DNA from: Gammaproteobacteria bacterium
GTDB lineage: Bacteria; Pseudomonadota; Gammaproteobacteria; Pseudomonadales; Azotimanducaceae
Length of the DNA stretch: 64,000 bases
Reading direction: 5' to 3'
Assembly: GCA_009843635.1 (NCBI GenBank)
Contig: VYDB01000078.1
Location: forward strand, 63,656-127,655
Below are positions 1-9,061 of this stretch, in pieces; the first letter of the stretch is position 1; every line of letters starts with the position of its first letter. The notes beneath the pieces were generated by a model, which worked only from the letters and a program-made list of their open reading frames with translations, searched no databases and was not told the DNA's origin. The translations under genes and the position numbers were made by a program.

Positions 1-137
1 CGGCCGCGTCTTTTGTGTATAAGCTACCGGGCACGCCCTTGGGCGCGGATGCCTACGCCCGAGCCGCGGGGGTTGCTGTGGCAACCGCCACGGCCTTGAT
101 CTCCGAAAGGCGGCTGCGGACCAGCAACGAACCGTAG
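1..137 (+). CDS. C-terminal tail of an unidentified protein (cut by window edge)
   Basis: A reading frame is open from the window edge (codons in phase with base 3) and stops at TAG 135-137, giving about 44 residues that end in RRLRTSNEP. The tail is Ala-rich and shows no motif I recognise. Third positions are G/C-rich as in real genes here. A HicB-like gene with its own ribosome binding site follows after 64 bases, so the two could be co-transcribed. It may be a chance open frame. Confidence 0.35.
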   Translation, partial: AASFVYKLPGTPLGADAYARAAGVAVATATALISERRLRTSNEP

Positions 138-201
138 CTTTCCTTCTTCCTGCCCATAGATGGCGAAAGGCCGCAGTGGCCGATTGTGGAGGAACTATCC
201 G

Positions 202-441
202 ATGTCTGACACGCACAACTATCCAGCCGAGGTAGAGCGCGACGAGGACGGGCGCTATGTCATAGCGTTCCCGGATTTCGGTTGGGGCGCTACAGACGGG
301 GCAACTTGGGATGAAGCGCTGGCGGAGGCTCGGGATCTGCTGCGGGAGTTGATCGCGGCCACCATGCGCGAAGGCGAGGATCTGCCGGACCCCTCGCGAG
401 CCGCAGGCCAGCAGACCGTTGTCGCTCCCCCGGTGTCTTAG
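202..441 (+). CDS. HicB-family antitoxin-like protein
   Basis: A 79-residue protein with the HicB partial RNase H-like fold pattern: YPAEVERDEDGRYVIAFPDF near the N-terminus, then a turn and the helix WDEALAEARDLLRELIAA. HicB proteins neutralise the HicA mRNA interferase and often bind their own promoter. The start is ATG 202 because GGAGG lies at 188-192; an upstream in-frame ATG at 160 has no such site. No HicA-like ORF (about 60-80 residues) is visible next to it, and no DNA-binding RHH or HTH tail follows the fold. It may therefore be a solitary HicB or the remnant of a pair cut off by the window edge. Confidence 0.7.
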   Translation: MSDTHNYPAEVERDEDGRYVIAFPDFGWGATDGATWDEALAEARDLLRELIAATMREGEDLPDPSRAAGQQTVVAPPVS

Positions 442-481
442 GGAAACGCGTGACCGTCACGGTTGACAGATGGTTGGCCGG

Positions 482-1036
482 TCAGGCCGCCAGGGTTTCG
501 ATCACGTCGCCTTTGCGTTGCAGCACGCTCACGCCCTGCTCCAAAGCTGCCCGCTTGAGTTCGTCATGGAGGTGAAAGGTGGCCAGCGCGAAGCGCTGCC
601 GACGGCCAGCGTGCTCGGGAAACAAACGCTGGAAGTTGGGTGCCTTTTCGCCCAGCAGGCGCTCGAGGTCCTTCTCGTGCGCCTTGTACTTGACCTCCAC
701 GACGAACACCGTCTGGCCGTTGACCAGCAGCAGGTCGAACTCGTCCTCCAAGCCGGCATGGCTGCGGGTGACGTTCTTGTCCACGAAGTCGAAGCGCAAC
801 CCGTCCAGCACCGGGTTGGCCTTGAGGCTGTTGTAGTAGAACTCCTCGGCCACCGCACCCTGGTTGTTGCCCACACCGCCGTACATGGTGGCCAGCCGGT
901 CCAGTTTGGCGTCCGTCTTGGCCAGTTGCGCGGCGGTTTCGGCCAGTTGGGCATCTGTCTTGGCCAGTTGGGCGTCGGTGCGGTCCTGCGCCATGGCAAG
1001 CCCGGCTACGAGCGCTTTCAATTCATTGTCGGTCAT
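482..1036 (-). CDS. PD-(D/E)XK nuclease-like protein with coiled coil (DUF3782-like)
   Basis: About 184 residues. The N-terminus MTDNELKALVAGLAMAQ is followed by a heptad-like repeat (TDAQLAKTDAQLAETAAQLA), a predicted coiled coil. The C-terminal half has a nuclease-like core: EFDLLLVNG, then FVVEVKYKA, matching the D...ExK spacing of PD-(D/E)XK enzymes. Such proteins are common in bacteria with mobile or defence genes; their substrate is not established. ATG 1036 was preferred because family members usually begin right before the coiled coil; the frame stays open to 1147. It is convergent with the HicB-like gene and lies downstream of the Gabija pair on the same strand. Confidence 0.65.
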   Translation of the reverse strand: MTDNELKALVAGLAMAQDRTDAQLAKTDAQLAETAAQLAKTDAKLDRLATMYGGVGNNQGAVAEEFYYNSLKANPVLDGLRFDFVDKNVTRSHAGLEDEFDLLLVNGQTVFVVEVKYKAHEKDLERLLGEKAPNFQRLFPEHAGRRQRFALATFHLHDELKRAALEQGVSVLQRKGDVIETLAA

Positions 1037-1482
1037 GGCCAGAAAACCAACGGTTGGCATTGCTGGCCAGTATATCCCTTTGGCGCTCGCTGCGGCCACT
1101 GCATCCAAGTGCAAGCAGCCATTCTCATTTTGGTGCAAGTCGAGCACTTTGGAGTGTGGTTGTCGGAGCGGGTGGTTTGGCGGGTTGTTGATAGCAGGAA
1201 AGCGCTTATTGGCCGCGCGATCCTAGTCTCGACGCAGATGCCCGCGCACACCGGAGAGATCGACGTTCGGCGGCATGAGCCAGCATGATCGCCGCCCCGG
1301 GACAGTCAGCGGGCGTGAGAGGTCCTCCCTAAGGCCGTGTGCGGGACACCGCCATGATGTCGCTTGAACATCAGTTGCGGGATGGCGTCGCGTGTGTCCT
1401 TGTCGACCTTTCAACTTAGTATGTCTGGAGTGGAATTCGGCACCGCCCGTGGCAACAGGAGTAAAACAGGCGAGAGCTACGG
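1037..1482. other. Intergenic stretch, no supported gene
   Basis: About 446 bases between gajB and the nuclease-like gene. Open frames here (for example 1223-1510 on the minus strand) have no family resemblance, no ribosome binding site and atypical composition. No transposase remnant, tRNA or clear terminator is visible. The nuclease gene could use an upstream start up to 1147, which would shorten the gap. Confidence 0.5.
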
Positions 1483-3306
1483 TCAGGTCTCCGGGACTAA
1501 GAGGGCGCATGGGTCTGCCCGTGGTGTCAGGATCGTAGTCCGTCGCTTGGCCCGCGTGACACTGACCCTGAAGTTCTGTCGAGCTTGGTCGTCAATGTTT
1601 TCGCGCATGTTGCCTCGGACGATGCGGTCCGGATTCGCCACGATCTTTCCCTTTGCCCTCTTCGGCCAGCCCTCGAAGACTATGACTTCGTCGAACTGTT
1701 TGCCTTTCGCCTTGTGCATGTTCATGACGACGACGCCGGATTCGGGTTTTGTGTTCGTGGCAAAGTGGTCGCGGATGAATGCCTGACGGACGATCTCAAG
1801 TGCCTCGGTGTAACGCCCTGTATCCCGCCAGTTCTGGGATAGCGCTTCGCGAAGCTGGGTTCCGCGTTCCAGCAAACGAATGTTCCGAACCTCACTGGCG
1901 ATCTCTGCCAGACGTTTGCATCCCGCGTCCGCGAAGTGTCTTCGGATGGTAAGCCAGTCTGCACCCGGGTCGCCTGTCAAAGCTAGGGTCAAACAACCGT
2001 GGATTGCCCTTTCAATTGGGAGGAAGACGCTTCTGTTCGGAACATCTTTACCTTCGGCTCTGCGACTAACGGCGACGTCGTGGGCAGCAAAGATTCGAGA
2101 AGCCTCCTGAAGGCTGGTTCTCGACGGCGAGTCTCCTCCTTTGCCTCGGAAGTAGCTGGCCACAAGAGCGACGAACTCCGCCGGGTTAAACGTCCCGCCG
2201 TGGCTCTGTAAGCCATAGGCGATGACCTCAGCGGCCAAGATTGCTGCCTCCATATCGACAACGGCGTAATGTTGGATCTTCGGGAGCCCTCCCAGTGGTT
2301 CTCGAAAGACATCCGATACCAGTCGGGTCATGCGCTTGGTCGGCACAAGGATGGCAAGCGACCAGTCCTTCGGACCGGAATCGATCAGTCGCTTCCTAGC
2401 CTGCAAGGTCTCAGTCACGACCTTAGAGATCGCTTGGTTTGTGTTGGACTCGAATAGCACGCAGTCAATACCCTCGTAACGGTCCTTCGAGTACCTTCCC
2501 TTGAGAATATCGTTACCGAAATGAACGATGTCCGTACCCTTGCTCCGATGGTTCTCGTCGCTGAGATCAATTGGCACGACATCGAATTCCTGAATGAAGT
2601 GATTGAGTCTTTCAGGGTCTGCGCCGATAAAGTCGAAAATGCGTTGCTCCGGATCAGCTAGTGCGAGAAGGTCGCTGGCGCCGCCAAGCGCCTGAATGAC
2701 GTGCCATTGGTCGGCAGCAGTGTCCTGGAACTCGTCCAGTATGATGGTTGGGTATGCGTTTGCGATTAGCTTTTTGATCTTGTTGCTACCATGTAGGAGC
2801 TGCCCTACAAGGTCAGCAAACAGGTCGAAGCAGACTTGGGCTTCCTCCATCGCTAGGCGCAACCTTTCCGCCTCCTCACGATTGATTTTTTCGTCCCGCT
2901 CCGCTGCCGACAGCTTGCCTTGAGCACGGTAGCCATTGCGAATCTGGGAAAGGGCGACCGCCTCATTGTGCGGCGTCAGGATCTTCAGGCGGCGCGGCAG
3001 GCCTAAGAGATACCCATGCGTCTTGATCAACCGCCAGAAGAACGCGTGGTAGGTGTCTACCTCGATGAGGCGTTTTACGTCGCGATGCAGGCCGGACTCC
3101 TCGTCCATGGCTTCGAGGACCCTGGATACGGTAGCGCGGGCGAAGCTGAGGAACAGTACGCGTTGACCGGGACTGAGCTGTTCCCGGACGACGGTACCCG
3201 CCTTCAGGATGGAGACGGTGGTTTTGCCGGAGCCCGGACCGCCTTTGACCAGGCCATGTCCATCAATGGCAAGCACGTCCTGCTGCCGTTTCGTCAGTTC
3301 AATCAC
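1483..3306 (-). CDS. gajB: Gabija protein GajB, UvrD/Rep-like superfamily 1 helicase
   Basis: About 607 residues. The N-terminus IELTKRQQDVLAIDG is a Q-motif, followed by the Walker A GPGSGKTT (residues 23-30). Motif II is ILDEFQD, an ADPEQRIF motif III follows, and the C-terminus has VSVTRAKRR (motif VI). This is the UvrD-like helicase fold of GajB, which acts with the GajA nuclease in Gabija anti-phage defence. The start is uncertain: GTG 3306 gives the usual short lead to Walker A, but ATG 3360, ATG 3402 and TTG 3414 are also in frame. It follows gajA on the same strand with a short gap, as in known Gabija operons. At about 600 residues it is longer than the roughly 500 usual for GajB. Confidence 0.8.
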   Translation of the reverse strand: MIELTKRQQDVLAIDGHGLVKGGPGSGKTTVSILKAGTVVREQLSPGQRVLFLSFARATVSRVLEAMDEESGLHRDVKRLIEVDTYHAFFWRLIKTHGYLLGLPRRLKILTPHNEAVALSQIRNGYRAQGKLSAAERDEKINREEAERLRLAMEEAQVCFDLFADLVGQLLHGSNKIKKLIANAYPTIILDEFQDTAADQWHVIQALGGASDLLALADPEQRIFDFIGADPERLNHFIQEFDVVPIDLSDENHRSKGTDIVHFGNDILKGRYSKDRYEGIDCVLFESNTNQAISKVVTETLQARKRLIDSGPKDWSLAILVPTKRMTRLVSDVFREPLGGLPKIQHYAVVDMEAAILAAEVIAYGLQSHGGTFNPAEFVALVASYFRGKGGDSPSRTSLQEASRIFAAHDVAVSRRAEGKDVPNRSVFLPIERAIHGCLTLALTGDPGADWLTIRRHFADAGCKRLAEIASEVRNIRLLERGTQLREALSQNWRDTGRYTEALEIVRQAFIRDHFATNTKPESGVVVMNMHKAKGKQFDEVIVFEGWPKRAKGKIVANPDRIVRGNMRENIDDQARQNFRVSVTRAKRRTTILTPRADPCALLVPET

Positions 3307-3450
3307 AACCCGCCATCCAATCCAGCCGGAAAGATGCGGTGGCTCGGGATGATGGGGCATTCGCGAAGACCGTAGGACGACGAAGCCTGAAGCCCCATGC
3401 ATCAACCTGCCCAAGTGGCTGCATCAAGTACTGGAGCATCGCATGCGTCG

Positions 3451-5373
3451 TCATTTCCCCACTGATGGTGGCTCCTCGACAACAGGTTGCGCGAGTTGGC
3501 GCAGGCGGACGCAGCAGTCGCGCAACCATTCGGGAATCTCCTCTTCCGTGCATTGCGAAAGGAAATCGGCAATCCCCCAACTGCCCTTTGACCAGCGGAA
3601 ATAGTCATTTAACGCGGCTTCAACATCCTCCTTGGGGTTGGGATATTGATCATTGAGGTGTTGCGGCCAGTCAACTAGGCCAGCAAATCGATCAAGAGCT
3701 GCCGTGGTTGTGTTCTTTAGGACGAGGTCTTCGATGCCTTTCTCTGAGTGCATGAAGAGTTCATCTACATTCGCCGTGATCTTTGCCTGGTCAGCCGCAG
3801 ACTGCTTGTCACAGAGTCCGTAGACGGTCTTGCCGAGCGACCTGTAAAAGCCACCGAGGTCAGGAATACGCGTTTGGCTGCCGGCATCGATGGTGCATAT
3901 CCCGAGTGCCTCCAGAGAGCTGTACTTGGCTGGAGCAAGTTCTGCGAGCCTACGTGCGACGGCGGGGAACGCTGACGCTTCCACCGCACCCTCTGCGACC
4001 AAGACTCGACGGGACAGCAACCCTTCGCAAAAGCGCGTGCGGAACTCTTGCCTGTATCGCTTGTGCTTCACGCTGTTAGGAAGAGCAATAGGAGCTTGGG
4101 AGAGCTCTCCGTCACTGGCGCGCGCCAGTACAACAGTCTCGTGTAGTTCGAACTCTTCCAATACGTAAGGGGAATGTGAGGTGAAAATCGACTGAGCTGA
4201 TAGCTTACGGAGTTCGTGGACAATCCGCTTTTGTGCGTATGGGGGAATGGCGGTTTCCGGCTCCTCCATCGCGAAGATGACGTTCTGCCTGTCCTCGGCG
4301 ATTTGCGACAGCATGGCCAGCACAAGCATGTTGATCGTGCCCGTCCCCTGCCGGTAGAACGGCGCGGAATGACTTCCCTCGCCAGTCGCGATGAAGGCGG
4401 TGATGACGTTGCGAAGGTGGTCGCGGGTGAGGGCGGAAACGCGCAGATGAGGTTTGACGCCCCATTCCTTGGGGACGTACTTGTTCAACGCTGCATTGAT
4501 GCTCTCCAACACACCGGAAATGCCTAAGTCCGGGTCGCTGGCAACGTCGAACTCCGCTAGCCCGCCGATAGTCGTCTCCCACAGCCGAGGGCGTATTTCC
4601 TTCAGCCTGAGGATCACGTCCAGAAGGCTGCCGTGCTCTAGGCTGAGGGCACGCCTACCAGTGCGCAGGCCCCTGAGGTAAAGAAACCCGCAGTACTGCT
4701 TGTCACGTCGGGAAAACGGCTGAGGATTGTCGCTCTCTTTGAGGCTGCGCGCGAAGTACGTGCGGCCTTCAAAGTCGTCTTCCTCGGCCACGTATTGGCC
4801 GATGAACGTAACCCGCAGGGCTTCGACGACTGTATCGGCGTCTACACCCTGAACAGACGCGTCGGTGTATAGCTGGCCTCCTTCGGTGTTCCACCACTCG
4901 ACATAGTCCTTGAAATGCGCACTCTGTTCGCTTGAGAGGTCCGTGATGGTGACTTCGACGCAGATTTGCGGAGGGTCGTCCGCCGGTTCTAGGCCTGTGC
5001 CCTGCGGCGGCTCTCTCTCTGCTTGTGCCACGGGTTCGCCTTCGTTGTCACTTGGTTCGGTGGTGCCTTCTTCAGGGGGCGCGGATGCTGCGGTGGTGGT
5101 TGCGTAGATGGCCGCACCAGGCAGGTAGCGCCCCTGAAAGAAATCATGTTCGTCAATCGGTGCGCGTCGGTTTAGCCTGTCAGGGCCGAGCACAAGGTCG
5201 ATGGAGTCCAAGACAGTGGATTTGCCGGTGTTGTTATCGCCAATCAGCACCACGTGATCTGGGAAGAGTAAGTCAGCGCGCCTTATGCCCCTGAAGTTCC
5301 GTATCTTGAGTCTGCTGATTTTCAAGGCGGCATCCAGTTTCTTGTTGTTGTCGTAGCGCACGTGAGCGCACAC
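3451..5373 (-). CDS. gajA: Gabija protein GajA, OLD-family ATPase-TOPRIM endonuclease
   Basis: 640 residues. The N-terminal ABC-type ATPase starts with LKISRLKIRNFRGI and has Walker A GDNNTGKST (45-53); a later segment FAMEEPETAIPP with FTSHSPYVLEEF gives the Walker B/D-loop and switch His. The C-terminal TOPRIM domain has LVAEGAVEASAF and the acidic TIDAG and GLCDKQ strands. OLD proteins of this layout next to a UvrD-like helicase define Gabija: GajA nicks DNA when nucleotides are depleted and GajB activates it. Residues about 91-136 are an acidic, Pro/Glu-rich low-complexity insert in the ATPase lobe. The start is GTG 5371-5373, with AGGGG just upstream. The gene looks lower in GC than the catabolic genes to the right. 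Confidence 0.82.
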   Translation of the reverse strand: MCAHVRYDNNKKLDAALKISRLKIRNFRGIRRADLLFPDHVVLIGDNNTGKSTVLDSIDLVLGPDRLNRRAPIDEHDFFQGRYLPGAAIYATTTAASAPPEEGTTEPSDNEGEPVAQAEREPPQGTGLEPADDPPQICVEVTITDLSSEQSAHFKDYVEWWNTEGGQLYTDASVQGVDADTVVEALRVTFIGQYVAEEDDFEGRTYFARSLKESDNPQPFSRRDKQYCGFLYLRGLRTGRRALSLEHGSLLDVILRLKEIRPRLWETTIGGLAEFDVASDPDLGISGVLESINAALNKYVPKEWGVKPHLRVSALTRDHLRNVITAFIATGEGSHSAPFYRQGTGTINMLVLAMLSQIAEDRQNVIFAMEEPETAIPPYAQKRIVHELRKLSAQSIFTSHSPYVLEEFELHETVVLARASDGELSQAPIALPNSVKHKRYRQEFRTRFCEGLLSRRVLVAEGAVEASAFPAVARRLAELAPAKYSSLEALGICTIDAGSQTRIPDLGGFYRSLGKTVYGLCDKQSAADQAKITANVDELFMHSEKGIEDLVLKNTTTAALDRFAGLVDWPQHLNDQYPNPKEDVEAALNDYFRWSKGSWGIADFLSQCTEEEIPEWLRDCCVRLRQLAQPVVEEPPSVGK

Positions 5374-5642
5374 GACCCCTGAGCAGTTTAGCCCGGATAT
5401 TGCACCAGTGTAGTTGAGGAAAGGTGGAATTCCCCTGATAATTCAGGGTGTTAGATAAAGACTAAGGGGACATCCGCCGTAACGAAACATTACCAGAACG
5501 CCATTTGTTTTTCACGCTATTCCCCAGTTTCATTCAAAGGTTCCCAGATGCTGAACTTTGCAGCGCCACCGAGAATTCGCTTCTCCCGGCGGTCCCCCTT
5601 CGAGACAAACAACTACGTCGAATGGATTCGGTCGCCGGCACC

Positions 5643-6122
5643 CTAGTTCCCGGAGCACGCTGCCTCATTGACCTTCAAATACTCTACCAAAAAGGAGTCC
5701 ATGTGCTCGGAGATTGCTGTACGGATGAATCCAGCATTCCCTTTGCCGTGGGTTCCAACGCTGCTCACACTCCACGTTGTTGCGTGGCCGCAAAGGTCGC
5801 CCGAATGACATATCCGTCTGTTGTACTCAAGCGAGATATTGAATGCTGCGCCCACCAAGTTAACATTTAGGTACAGGTACGAATATGGAATCTCGTCATA
5901 CAGTCTGGCCGCCCTCAATCGGCTCTCCAAGGCTGTCCTCAGCGACTGCGTGGTCAACCCGATTCGAGCAGCCTCTGTAGGCAATGATTCCACCACGATT
6001 CCCATTGGAAGGCAGGAATTAAACAGTTCAAATCTGGCTATAGACTTTTCCACCTCCGATTCCACCGCATAAGCGCTCCCGACCGATAGAGCCACCGTCA
6101 AGGACAACACAACAAGACGCAT
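5643..6122 (-). CDS. Small secreted protein of unknown function
   Basis: 159 residues starting at ATG 6120-6122 with a clear signal peptide (MRLVVLSLTVALSVGSAYA, cleavage after AYA). The mature part is mixed alpha/beta with three or four Cys residues (NSCLP, RICHSGDLCGH, EAACSGN) that could form disulfides in the periplasm. No family is recognised. The frame stays open to an ATG at 6377 that has a good GGGGAG site, but the extra 85 residues are basic and would bury the signal peptide, so the shorter form is preferred. It sits upstream of gajA on the same strand, 269 bases away; a link to defence is unproven. Confidence 0.55.
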   Translation of the reverse strand: MRLVVLSLTVALSVGSAYAVESEVEKSIARFELFNSCLPMGIVVESLPTEAARIGLTTQSLRTALESRLRAARLYDEIPYSYLYLNVNLVGAAFNISLEYNRRICHSGDLCGHATTWSVSSVGTHGKGNAGFIRTAISEHMDSFLVEYLKVNEAACSGN

Positions 6123-6559
6123 TCGGATTGGTGGCTTGGGGCTAGGTAGGGTGTGCCTACCGGTTGCCCCTCGTGCTTTAACAACGACCTTGACGACATG
6201 GGGGCTGCAGGCACTGCCCAAGTTCGCCGCCCAGACCTTGCCTCCACCAGCCCGCCCTCGCAGCCCATTTAGACGCGATTTTCCTTCGCTTCCCCGGCGG
6301 CGAACCTGGCCACCAGCAGGACGTTGGCCACGGATGGGACTAGCAGTACGCCTCTCCTCTCTCAGTTCTATGGGCATGATTGATCTCCCCGTTCACCTCG
6401 CCACACATAAACGGATTTTCTGCACTTAGAGCAATCAAAGCCAACTTGTTTGTTCATGCAGCAATTCCAAACTGACAAACTACCGTTTCACAAAAGAGGC
6501 CGCCAACTGAGACATTGTCTGCGCATGGCGACCTCCTTCTGGTTGGTCCGAATCATCGC
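6123..6559. other. Intergenic stretch, no supported gene
   Basis: About 437 bases, AT-richer than the flanks, between the secreted protein and the first flavoprotein gene. It contains the possible longer N-terminus of the secreted protein (up to 6377). It marks the border between the accessory region and the catabolic run. I see no RNA gene, tandem repeat or transposase remnant in it. Confidence 0.45.
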
Positions 6560-9043
6560 CTAGCACCGAACGCGGCGGTTTTGGGGGTCGTAGAAGGGCG
6601 TTAGCGACGCCAGCGCCGGGATGCGCACGCCAGCCACTTCGATCTCAAAGGCGGCGCTTTCGATTTCGGAGGGGTCCGCCGCCAGCGATCCGGTCACGTA
6701 GCCGAGGCCGATGGCGCCGCCCAAGGTGTGGCCGTAGTTCCCGGACCGGATGTAGCCCGCAATCTGGTCGCCGCACCAGATCGGCTCATTGTGATGGAGC
6801 AGGGGTTCGGGGTCGCTCAGCTTGAACTGGACGAGGCGCTTGGCAAGGCCCTGCTCCCGCTGTCGAAGCACCGCTTCGCGGCCGATGAAGCCGCCGGGTT
6901 TGTCGAATTTGAGGGTGAAGTCGAAGCCGGCTTCCAGTGGCGAGTCCTCGTCGGTGATGTCGTGGCCCCAGTGCCGGTAGGCCTTTTCGATGCGCAGCGA
7001 GTCCAGCGCATGGTAGCCGGCCTGGACCAAGCCGAAAGCGTCGCCCGCTGCGGTGATTTCATCGTAAACGCCGGCGGCGAATTCCGTCGGTATGTACAGT
7101 TCCCAACCCAGTTCCCCCACGTAGGTGATGCGCGAAGCGCGAACCAGCGCATGGCCCAGCTCAATCTCTCGGCTGGTGGCGAACCGGAATGCCTCGTTGG
7201 ACAGGTCCGCCGGCGTCAACGACTGCAGCAACGCCCGGGCATTGGGCCCCATCAGCGAAATCACGCCTAGGCCGGAGGTCAGGTTGGTCAGCACGCAGCG
7301 CGCATCCGGCGGGATGTGGCTTTTAAGCCAGTGGAAGTCGCGCACTTCGGTGGCAGCGGCGGTGACCACGAGAAAGCTGTCTTCGCCGAGGCGGGTCACG
7401 GTCAGGTCGGCCTCTATGCCGCCCCGTTCGTTCAGCCACTGGGTGTAGACGATGCGGCCCGGGCGCACATCGACGTTGTTGGTGCAAACCCGGTTCAACA
7501 CCTGCGCCGCATCCCGACCCTCCAGGCGGAATTTGGCGAACGATGACTGATCGAAAAGACCCACTTGGGTGCGCACCCCCCGGTGTTCGGCGGCGGTGCG
7601 CTCGAACCAATTGCCGCGGCCGTAGCTGTACTCATAGCGGGGCGTTGTGCCCGGCTGGGCGTACCAGTTTGGGCGTTCCCAGCCCGCCGCTTCGCCGTGG
7701 CAGGCCCCGGCCGCGACCAACCGGTCGTGCAGGGGTGAGCGGCGAACGCCGCGCGCGGTTTCGAACTGGCGGTGCGGGAAGTGCGTGGCGTAGAGCAGGC
7801 CCAAGCTCTCGGAAACCCGTTCGCGCAGGTACTTGCGGTTGCGCTGGAAGGGCATGTTGCGGCGCACGTCCACCTCCCACAGATCGGCCGGAGGATGGCC
7901 GGCGCTTATCCAGTCCGAGACGACCTTGCCGATGCCGCCGGCGGATTGCAGGCCGATGGAGTTCAAGCCTGCGGCAACGAAGCAATTGCCGTACTCGGGC
8001 GCCTGGCCGATGTGGTAGCGAACATCCGGGGTGAAGCTCTCCGGGCCGCAGAAGAACTTCTGGATGCCGGCCCGCTCCAGCGCCGGCAGGCGCGCCATGG
8101 CGCCGTGGAGAATTGGCTCGAAATGATCGAAGCTGCCGGCGATTTCATCGAAGCTGAAGTCTTCCGGAATGCCATCGGCACCCCAGGGCCGGGCTTCGGG
8201 TTCGAAGGCGCCGACCAGCAGCTTGCCCGCATCGTACTTGTAATAGGTGCAGGCGTCGTAGTCCCGCACGACCGGAAAGTCCGGGTTCAGGCCTTCGACG
8301 GATTCAAACAGGGCATAGTAGTGCTCGCAGGCGTGCAGCGGCACGTTGACGCCGATGGAAGCCGCCAGGTCGCGGGTCCACATGCCCGCGCAGAGGACGA
8401 CGCAGTCGGCATCGACTTCGCCGTGCGCGGTGGCAACGCCGGTGACGCGGCCTTTGGCGGTTCGGATGGCGGTTACCGGCGCGTTCTCGACAATGCGCAC
8501 CCCGGCGTTGCGGGCGCCCTTGGCAAGCGCCTGGGTGATGTCCACCGCGTTGGCATAGCCGTCCGTCGGGATGTGGATGCCGCCAAGCACGTCGTCGGTG
8601 TTCAGCAGCGGAACCCGGCCCTTGATCGCCCCAGGCGTCAGCACCTGCACTTCCAGCCCGAACACCTTGGCCATGGAGGCGCTGCGCTTAAGTTCCTCGA
8701 ACCGCTCCTCGTTGGTCGCCAGCGAGACCGAGCCGCAACGGCGGTAACCCGTCGCCTGGCCAGTCTCGGCTTCGAGCTGGTCGTACAGTTCCCGCGTGTA
8801 GCGGGCGAGATGGGTCATGTTGACCGACGGCCGCAGTTGGCCGATCAAACCGGCGGCGTGCCAAGTGGTGCCGGACGTGAGCTGCTGCCGTTCGAGCAAC
8901 AGAACGCCGGAGCGGTTGGCACGGCCGAGATGGTAGGCGATGGAGCAGCCGATGACACCGCCGCCGATGACAACCACCGCCGCCCGACGTGGCAGCGTCG
9001 GCTGGCGCGGGAGCGCGCCCGCTTTTTCCTCCGCATTGGCCAT
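6560..9043 (-). CDS. FAD-dependent dimethylglycine/sarcosine dehydrogenase-like protein (DAO + GcvT)
   Basis: 827 residues. The N-terminal DAO oxidoreductase has the dinucleotide motif VVVIGGGVIGCSIAYHLG (24-41) and SGTTWHAAG; His62 is at the position that binds FAD covalently in mammalian dimethylglycine dehydrogenase. A middle FAO_M-like part follows, then a C-terminal aminomethyltransferase (GcvT) domain (VGLFDQSSFAKFRLEG; YVGELGWELYIP) that would bind tetrahydrofolate. The family oxidatively demethylates N-methyl amines and passes the one-carbon unit to folate. It is last in a minus-strand run, 18 bases after a paralogue of the same layout. The exact substrate (dimethylglycine, sarcosine or another N-methyl compound) cannot be read from sequence. 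Confidence 0.85.
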   Translation of the reverse strand: MANAEEKAGALPRQPTLPRRAAVVVIGGGVIGCSIAYHLGRANRSGVLLLERQQLTSGTTWHAAGLIGQLRPSVNMTHLARYTRELYDQLEAETGQATGYRRCGSVSLATNEERFEELKRSASMAKVFGLEVQVLTPGAIKGRVPLLNTDDVLGGIHIPTDGYANAVDITQALAKGARNAGVRIVENAPVTAIRTAKGRVTGVATAHGEVDADCVVLCAGMWTRDLAASIGVNVPLHACEHYYALFESVEGLNPDFPVVRDYDACTYYKYDAGKLLVGAFEPEARPWGADGIPEDFSFDEIAGSFDHFEPILHGAMARLPALERAGIQKFFCGPESFTPDVRYHIGQAPEYGNCFVAAGLNSIGLQSAGGIGKVVSDWISAGHPPADLWEVDVRRNMPFQRNRKYLRERVSESLGLLYATHFPHRQFETARGVRRSPLHDRLVAAGACHGEAAGWERPNWYAQPGTTPRYEYSYGRGNWFERTAAEHRGVRTQVGLFDQSSFAKFRLEGRDAAQVLNRVCTNNVDVRPGRIVYTQWLNERGGIEADLTVTRLGEDSFLVVTAAATEVRDFHWLKSHIPPDARCVLTNLTSGLGVISLMGPNARALLQSLTPADLSNEAFRFATSREIELGHALVRASRITYVGELGWELYIPTEFAAGVYDEITAAGDAFGLVQAGYHALDSLRIEKAYRHWGHDITDEDSPLEAGFDFTLKFDKPGGFIGREAVLRQREQGLAKRLVQFKLSDPEPLLHHNEPIWCGDQIAGYIRSGNYGHTLGGAIGLGYVTGSLAADPSEIESAAFEIEVAGVRIPALASLTPFYDPQNRRVRC

Positions 9044-9061
9044 CGTTCAGCGACCCGTGCG

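Noticed and set aside
470-1288. Plus-strand open frame of 272 codons
   Set aside because: Antisense to the nuclease-like gene, which has a recognisable core and coiled coil.
1223-1510. Minus-strand open frame of 95 codons after gajB
   Set aside because: No ribosome binding site, no family resemblance, and it overlaps the end of gajB in another frame.
5643-6377. Secreted protein starting at ATG 6377
   Set aside because: Despite a good GGGGAG site, this start would place a clear signal peptide 85 residues inside a basic, unconserved extension.
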